A model generated the notes under the pieces. The model worked only from the letters and a program-made list of their open reading frames with translations, had not been told where the DNA came from and did not search any database. Source: Paludibacteraceae bacterium (lineage in GTDB: Bacteria > Bacteroidota > Bacteroidia > Bacteroidales > Paludibacteraceae). Taken from it: a stretch of DNA of 55,323 bases. The stretch spans positions 1 to 55,323 of the forward strand of contig JAFZKQ010000106.1 of NCBI GenBank assembly GCA_017553575.1. The letters are read 5' to 3'. Position numbers and translations under genes: made by a program. Positions within the stretch are counted from its first letter, which is position 1. Each line of letters starts with the position of its first letter. Positions 51,664 to 55,323 of this stretch are shown in pieces.

Positions 51664-53436
51664 CTATTTCTCTGTTGTTTGGATGACTGGTTTGCTAAAC
51701 AACACATATCCTTCCAACTCTGAAAAATCTTTTGCTGGTATCTTGTCGATCGAGATGATGCAAGCCACGTTTCCTTCCAATCCACTTTTGTCGAGGATTA
51801 ACTTTTGCCATGTGCCTTGCTTCCCTAAGTCGTAGTAACATTCGTAGATGTTTGTGTTCCGTTCATCGAGCTTGATTCTCACGAGGCTTCCGTTAAACGA
51901 TTCGTCAACGTAGACGTAAAGGCTGAAGTGGATGGAGTCGCTCGTCTTCATCTTTAGTTCATTAAAATAGTAGTTCATGAAAGCTACCTCTCCCCAACTT
52001 TCGATAGGGGTGGTGCGGTCAATCTTCAAGATGGGACTTCCTTCCATCTCGGATGGGAGGGTCTCCGCAGGATTCTCAACGACGGCGAAGTGTTTTTGGA
52101 ACGTGACGAAATGTTTGCTTTTGTTGCTTCGGATGTATCCTATTGCAATAATCAGGATCAACGGAATCAGGATGAAGTCGGTTCTGGAGAATTTCCTTGC
52201 CTGATGCTCCTCTGACGGATTTTTTCGGTTCCCCCATATTGCCAAGAGAAAGGCTATGTTGTAGGAGCCTATGGCGCGACTCAACATGTTTTCGAAGAAG
52301 AGGTTGATGACGAGAAGGGCTATCCACAGGATGATCTCTTTTCGGTAGGCCTTATTGCGATAAACCAAGGAGCCCAAGAGTGCCAAGAGAAGGAGCAAGC
52401 CGAGGTAGCCGTATTCGAGGAGGATTTCGATGAATTGGTTGTGTGTGCCTAAGCTATAGGTCTCTCCATATTGGAACCCAATGGAGGTATAGCACTCTTG
52501 CAGAAGGGGTTGTAACTCTCCTGCTCCCCATCCTAAGAAAGGTATGCCTTGGGAGGCGATGTCGTAGGCGCAGTTCCATATCCGGAATCGGGGATCAAGG
52601 TCGAGCCAAGCAGTGTCTCCTCTCATCAGCGAGTGGAAAATGTTCGTCACTCTCGGAACGGAAACAATGGCGCAGATGAAACCTATCCCGCATAGGGTGA
52701 GGAGAATCGCCATTTGTCGGCGGTTCAATTTCTCTTTCGTCAGGATCAGAATCATGGCTAACAGCACGACTCCGTAGGAGATGATGGAGGCACGCGCTTC
52801 GGATAGGAAGATGAATCCGCCTGTGGCTATGCTTATGATGATGAAGTGGATGAGCCGTTTGGTGCTGGGTTGCCTGTTGTAGTGCAGGAAGACGAATATC
52901 AAGGCGACTAATAGATTGAAGTTGACATAACTCCTATGGGATACGGACACGAAGATGGCGGCTAAGCATTGGCGCATGTGATAGAGGTTGCGCTCTACAC
53001 CGTCGAAGTCGAAACAGACTTCCCATGCGAAGGTGAGTAGGATGGTTAGGGCTGTGGCGTAACTTCCTATGGCATGGCATTTTAATGCTTTTTGTGTATC
53101 TAATTCGTTGTGTTTGAATAGGAAGGCTAACGAGAGAAGAAGCAAAGGAATCCTTATTTGGAAATCCATTCTGTTGAGTGAGGAGAATGGAATGCCATTG
53201 AAAAGGTCGGCCATGAGCATGAAGAGGTAGAACGCCAGCATGCAGGCGGCGGTCTTGTTTAGTTCCAACTTTTCTCCTGAGCGATATTTTAGGAGGGTTA
53301 GAATAAGGCAACAGAGGGTCAGTGCAATGACGGGCACGGGTGCCATCCAGCCGATGAAAGAGACGGCTATGGCGGTTATGTATAGAATGATGGACGGAAT
53401 GTCTTGTGTCTTGCAGTGGAGAAAGTTTTTTCCCAT
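51664..53436 (-). CDS. O-antigen ligase / polymerase (Wzy_C) family protein with extra C-terminal domain
   Basis: The 590-residue protein (from ATG 53436) has about ten TM helices. The Wzy_C-type region has RASIISYGVVLLAMILILTKEK, the large extracytoplasmic loop with GWGAGELQPLLQECYTSIGF, and THNQFIEILLEYGYLG, the conserved catalytic-type His. It would join or polymerise O-antigen or another surface polysaccharide. The last about 150 residues after the final TM are soluble and beta-rich, resembling a carbohydrate-binding or jelly-roll module. That is unusual. A TTG at 53460 would add eight residues, but the -7 box (53465-53458) overlaps it, so ATG 53436 is preferred. Confidence 0.85.
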   Translation of the reverse strand: MGKNFLHCKTQDIPSIILYITAIAVSFIGWMAPVPVIALTLCCLILTLLKYRSGEKLELNKTAACMLAFYLFMLMADLFNGIPFSSLNRMDFQIRIPLLLLSLAFLFKHNELDTQKALKCHAIGSYATALTILLTFAWEVCFDFDGVERNLYHMRQCLAAIFVSVSHRSYVNFNLLVALIFVFLHYNRQPSTKRLIHFIIISIATGGFIFLSEARASIISYGVVLLAMILILTKEKLNRRQMAILLTLCGIGFICAIVSVPRVTNIFHSLMRGDTAWLDLDPRFRIWNCAYDIASQGIPFLGWGAGELQPLLQECYTSIGFQYGETYSLGTHNQFIEILLEYGYLGLLLLLALLGSLVYRNKAYRKEIILWIALLVINLFFENMLSRAIGSYNIAFLLAIWGNRKNPSEEHQARKFSRTDFILIPLILIIAIGYIRSNKSKHFVTFQKHFAVVENPAETLPSEMEGSPILKIDRTTPIESWGEVAFMNYYFNELKMKTSDSIHFSLYVYVDESFNGSLVRIKLDERNTNIYECYYDLGKQGTWQKLILDKSGLEGNVACIISIDKIPAKDFSELEGYVLFSKPVIQTTEK

Positions 53437-53457
53437 AATGATTGTCTTGATTGCTCG

Positions 53458-53465
53458 CAAAGATA
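53458..53465 (-). promoter_or_regulatory. Probable -7 box for the O-antigen ligase gene
   Basis: The minus strand reads TATCTTTG, which would start the transcript near 53450, about 15 nt before ATG 53436. It decides against the TTG start at 53460. Confidence 0.55.
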
Positions 53466-53639
53466 GGTACTTTTATCGTTTAATTAATCCGGAGTGGGTT
53501 ATTTGCGGGAAAAAGATACGTTTTTTGTCCTCTTTTTTTGTGATGTTTGAAGGGAGAAAGCCTATAGGAAGTCATAGGTGAATGGGCCTCCTTTGCGTGA
53601 AAATCACTCGTAAAATAGGTTAGAGCCTTTTATTTTTCT

Positions 53640-53647
53640 TACTTTTG
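53640..53647 (+). promoter_or_regulatory. Probable -7 box for the flippase gene
   Basis: TACTTTTG matches TAnnTTTG, about 27 nt before ATG 53674. The -33 element is not clear. Confidence 0.45.
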
Positions 53648-53673
53648 TCCCGAAGGAATGACTTTTAAAGAAA

Positions 53674-54942
53674 ATGGAAAGAACTTTTTTAATGGATAGA
53701 TTGCGTTCTCTCTTTTCGGGGGGAGTGTTGAAAAATGTGGCTTCCCTGACGTTGATGCAGGTTGCCAATGCTTTGATTCCGCTTTTGGTCGTTCCTTTTG
53801 TCGTTCGGGCTTTGGGCGTTGAGGCTTTCGGAAAAGTCTCTTATGCGCAGAATATCGTGGCCTATTTCACTCTCTTTGTCAACTATGGTTTTGAGTATTC
53901 TGCCACGCAGGATATTGCGCTTTGCCGTCAGGATCCGGAGCGTGTGCGGGTGGTCTTTTGGTCGGTCTTGAAATCGAAGGCTCTTTTCCTTTTGGGGGCA
54001 TTTGTCGTTTTCTTGGCTTTGATGTCTCTTTTCCCGAAGATGGGGGAGGAACCGATTTTGTATCTCTTTGCCTTTTTGATTAATGTGGGTATGGCGATTA
54101 CTCCGACTTGGCTTTTCCAAGGAATGGAGACGATGGGGAAGGTGGCTTTGGTAAATGTCACGATGAAGGCGTTGTCTGCTGTGCTGACAATTCTTTTGGT
54201 GGTGGCTCCTTCTGATTACTGTTTGTATATCTTGTTCTTGTCGCTCTCTTACTGCTTGGCTGGCATTGCCCTTTTTATCATGGCTTATGTCAAATATGGA
54301 CTGAAGTATACGTCGGAGTTTGATTTTGCTCCTTTGAAGAAAGGATTCCCGATCTTTTTGAACAATGTCTTCTCCAATATGTATGCTTTGGGCGGAATTA
54401 CGTTGATTGGTATTTTGCTTACCGACGTGGAGATTGGCATTTATGCGGGAGGTCATAAGATCGTGGCAGCCATGAGTATGTTGCTTTCCATGCCGTTGAG
54501 TATGGCTTTGTTCCCTTCCTTGAGCCTTGAGTTCGCCTCTTCTGTTGTGTCGGGGTGGCAGAAATTGAAGGCCTATCTTGCTCTGATTCTCGTGGCGGGT
54601 TCGCTCTTTACGCTGGCCGTATATTTCATGTCGCCGATAATTGTTCGGCTCTTTTTAGGGGAGGCTTTTGGTGAAGTGGTGCCTTTGTTGCAGTATCTGT
54701 CACCTATTCCGATGTTGGTGGTGATTGCGACGATGTTTACGGTGCAGGGCTTGTATGGCATGCAGTTGCAACGTTATGCGCCTTGGGTGGGGGCAGCGAT
54801 TCTCTGTCTCTCTTTGACGTTGTATTATATCTTAATACCTATCTGTGGTGTTTACGGTGCCGCCTTGGGCTATGTCGCATCGGAGATTTTGGAAATATCT
54901 ATTGTCTATTCCCTTTTGCGTTTTCATTTGAGAAATTTGTAA
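53674..54942 (+). CDS. Polysaccharide flippase (Wzx/PST family)
   Basis: The 422-residue protein has about 12 TM helices and the Wzx-like opening (LKNVASLTLMQVANALIPLLVVPFVVRALGVEAFGKVSYAQ cut at residues 20-60). Other family features are ATQDIALCRQDPERVRVVF and FPIFLNNVFSNMYALGGI. It would move undecaprenyl-linked oligosaccharide repeat units across the inner membrane for a surface polysaccharide. It is divergent from the O-antigen ligase-like gene and convergent (12 nt apart) with a glycosyltransferase, so this is probably the edge of a polysaccharide locus. GC near its end (54841-54900) is about 48% by hand count, in contrast to the next gene. Confidence 0.92.
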   Translation: MERTFLMDRLRSLFSGGVLKNVASLTLMQVANALIPLLVVPFVVRALGVEAFGKVSYAQNIVAYFTLFVNYGFEYSATQDIALCRQDPERVRVVFWSVLKSKALFLLGAFVVFLALMSLFPKMGEEPILYLFAFLINVGMAITPTWLFQGMETMGKVALVNVTMKALSAVLTILLVVAPSDYCLYILFLSLSYCLAGIALFIMAYVKYGLKYTSEFDFAPLKKGFPIFLNNVFSNMYALGGITLIGILLTDVEIGIYAGGHKIVAAMSMLLSMPLSMALFPSLSLEFASSVVSGWQKLKAYLALILVAGSLFTLAVYFMSPIIVRLFLGEAFGEVVPLLQYLSPIPMLVVIATMFTVQGLYGMQLQRYAPWVGAAILCLSLTLYYILIPICGVYGAALGYVASEILEISIVYSLLRFHLRNL

Positions 54943-54954
54943 TATCGTGTCCCC

Positions 54955-55323
54955 CTATTTTAATTCGTTGACGAACAGGTATTTGAAGGTGAACGGGAGG
55001 AGCTTCCTCTTTTTGGGCGAGAGTAGCTGTACGATGCACCTGGCCGCGGCCCTGGCCTTCCAGCCGAGGAGTGCGACGGTCCCGAGGGACTTGGCGAATC
55101 GGATGGCTGAGTTCATGACGGACTTGTACCTTTGTGGGGATATGGACTCGGGGTTGCAGAGGGAGAGCTCCTGCACGAGTGTGCAGTCCATCAGCAGGAT
55201 CCGGTTGCCGCGCCGGCAGAGGTGGTGGAAGTACCAGTTGTCCAGGGCGTCGAGCGGGTACTCCTCGTTGAACCCGCCCAGTGCCTCCATGGCGGATACC
55301 CGCAGTATGGCCCCGGAGTTGAA
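54955..55323 (-). CDS. Family 2 glycosyltransferase, C-terminal part (5' end outside the window)
   Basis: The frame is open to the window edge, so the N-terminal nucleotide-sugar-binding half is missing. The visible part reads FNSGAILRVSAMEALGGFNEE, then YPLDALDNWYFHHLCRRGNRI and the C-terminal tail of a GT2 enzyme: the NSGA acceptor-site loop and the D-x-(D/W)-(W/Y)-(Y/D) catalytic-base region are the family marks. Base composition is very different from the neighbours: 55021-55080 and 55201-55260 are each about 68% GC by hand count, versus 45-50% in the flippase. This implies recent transfer from a GC-rich donor. Confidence 0.85.
   Translation of the reverse strand, partial: FNSGAILRVSAMEALGGFNEEYPLDALDNWYFHHLCRRGNRILLMDCTLVQELSLCNPESISPQRYKSVMNSAIRFAKSLGTVALLGWKARAAARCIVQLLSPKKRKLLPFTFKYLFVNELK

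Noticed and set aside
51525..51785. 86-codon minus-strand frame ending RVKKKIPLFVPYYDEE
   Set aside because: It overlaps the end of the O-antigen ligase gene by about 120 bases in another frame and has low-complexity composition. The intergenic tail is protein-like but not enough to call.

Overview
The window reads as a chromosomal segment of a Bacteroidota bacterium, most likely order Bacteroidales. Evidence is a T9SS C-terminal sorting domain on a GH9 cellulase, a SusC-type plug domain, DUF4286 next to ruvC, DUF2723 and DUF6242 proteins, many SPII lipoproteins, and recurrent promoter boxes of the Bacteroidota type (TAnnTTTG, often with TTTG about 20 nt upstream) instead of sigma-70 boxes. 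No IS element, integrase, rRNA or CRISPR array was seen. All assignments come from reading the sequence; no database search was run.

Left part (1-11.6 kb): the 3'-truncated gene of a giant exported Ig-like repeat protein, a YidE/AspT-type transporter, a Wzz-like two-TM protein, the DUF4286-ruvC pair, a phosphotransferase-RapZ C-terminal fusion, and an exported GH9 endoglucanase.

Accessory island (about 12.3-20.8 kb): markedly AT-rich DNA with all main genes on the + strand. It holds seven small lipoproteins or exported proteins of unknown function, three of them apparently paralogous. It also holds at least one decayed gene copy, an ORF split by a stop, and an ATPase/PD-(D/E)XK protein near its right end. 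A diverged 36-nt repeat lies near each end. One paralog carries two internal in-frame tandem duplications.

Middle (20.8-36.6 kb): a HAD phosphatase, a CAU tRNA, a DUF6242 lipoprotein with a PfkB sugar kinase, an exported protein, a uracil-DNA glycosylase-like protein, dGTPase, then a two-gene unit of a CHASE2 membrane sensor and an exported WG-repeat caspase-like protease. An Rpn-type nuclease follows, then two tandem DUF4140/DUF4139 paralogs. The first paralog has an extra carboxypeptidase-regulatory domain plus a SusC-like TonB plug inserted in its middle. Its signal peptide is readable only through a -1 shift on an A7 tract.

Right part (36.6-55.3 kb): a minus-strand run of DUF2723 membrane protein, polysaccharide deacetylase, purD, DUF6427-like membrane protein, YqaA/DedA protein and a RecB/AddA-like helicase-nuclease. 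Then come an astacin-like metalloprotease lipoprotein, a cytoplasmic LRR-Sel1 protein, and a surface-polysaccharide module (O-antigen ligase/polymerase, flippase, partial GT2). The last 370 bases jump to high GC, suggesting a foreign glycosyltransferase at the edge of a polysaccharide locus.

The most interesting items are the plug-bearing DUF4139 protein with its possible frameshift, the CHASE2/caspase pair, and the AT-rich lipoprotein island.
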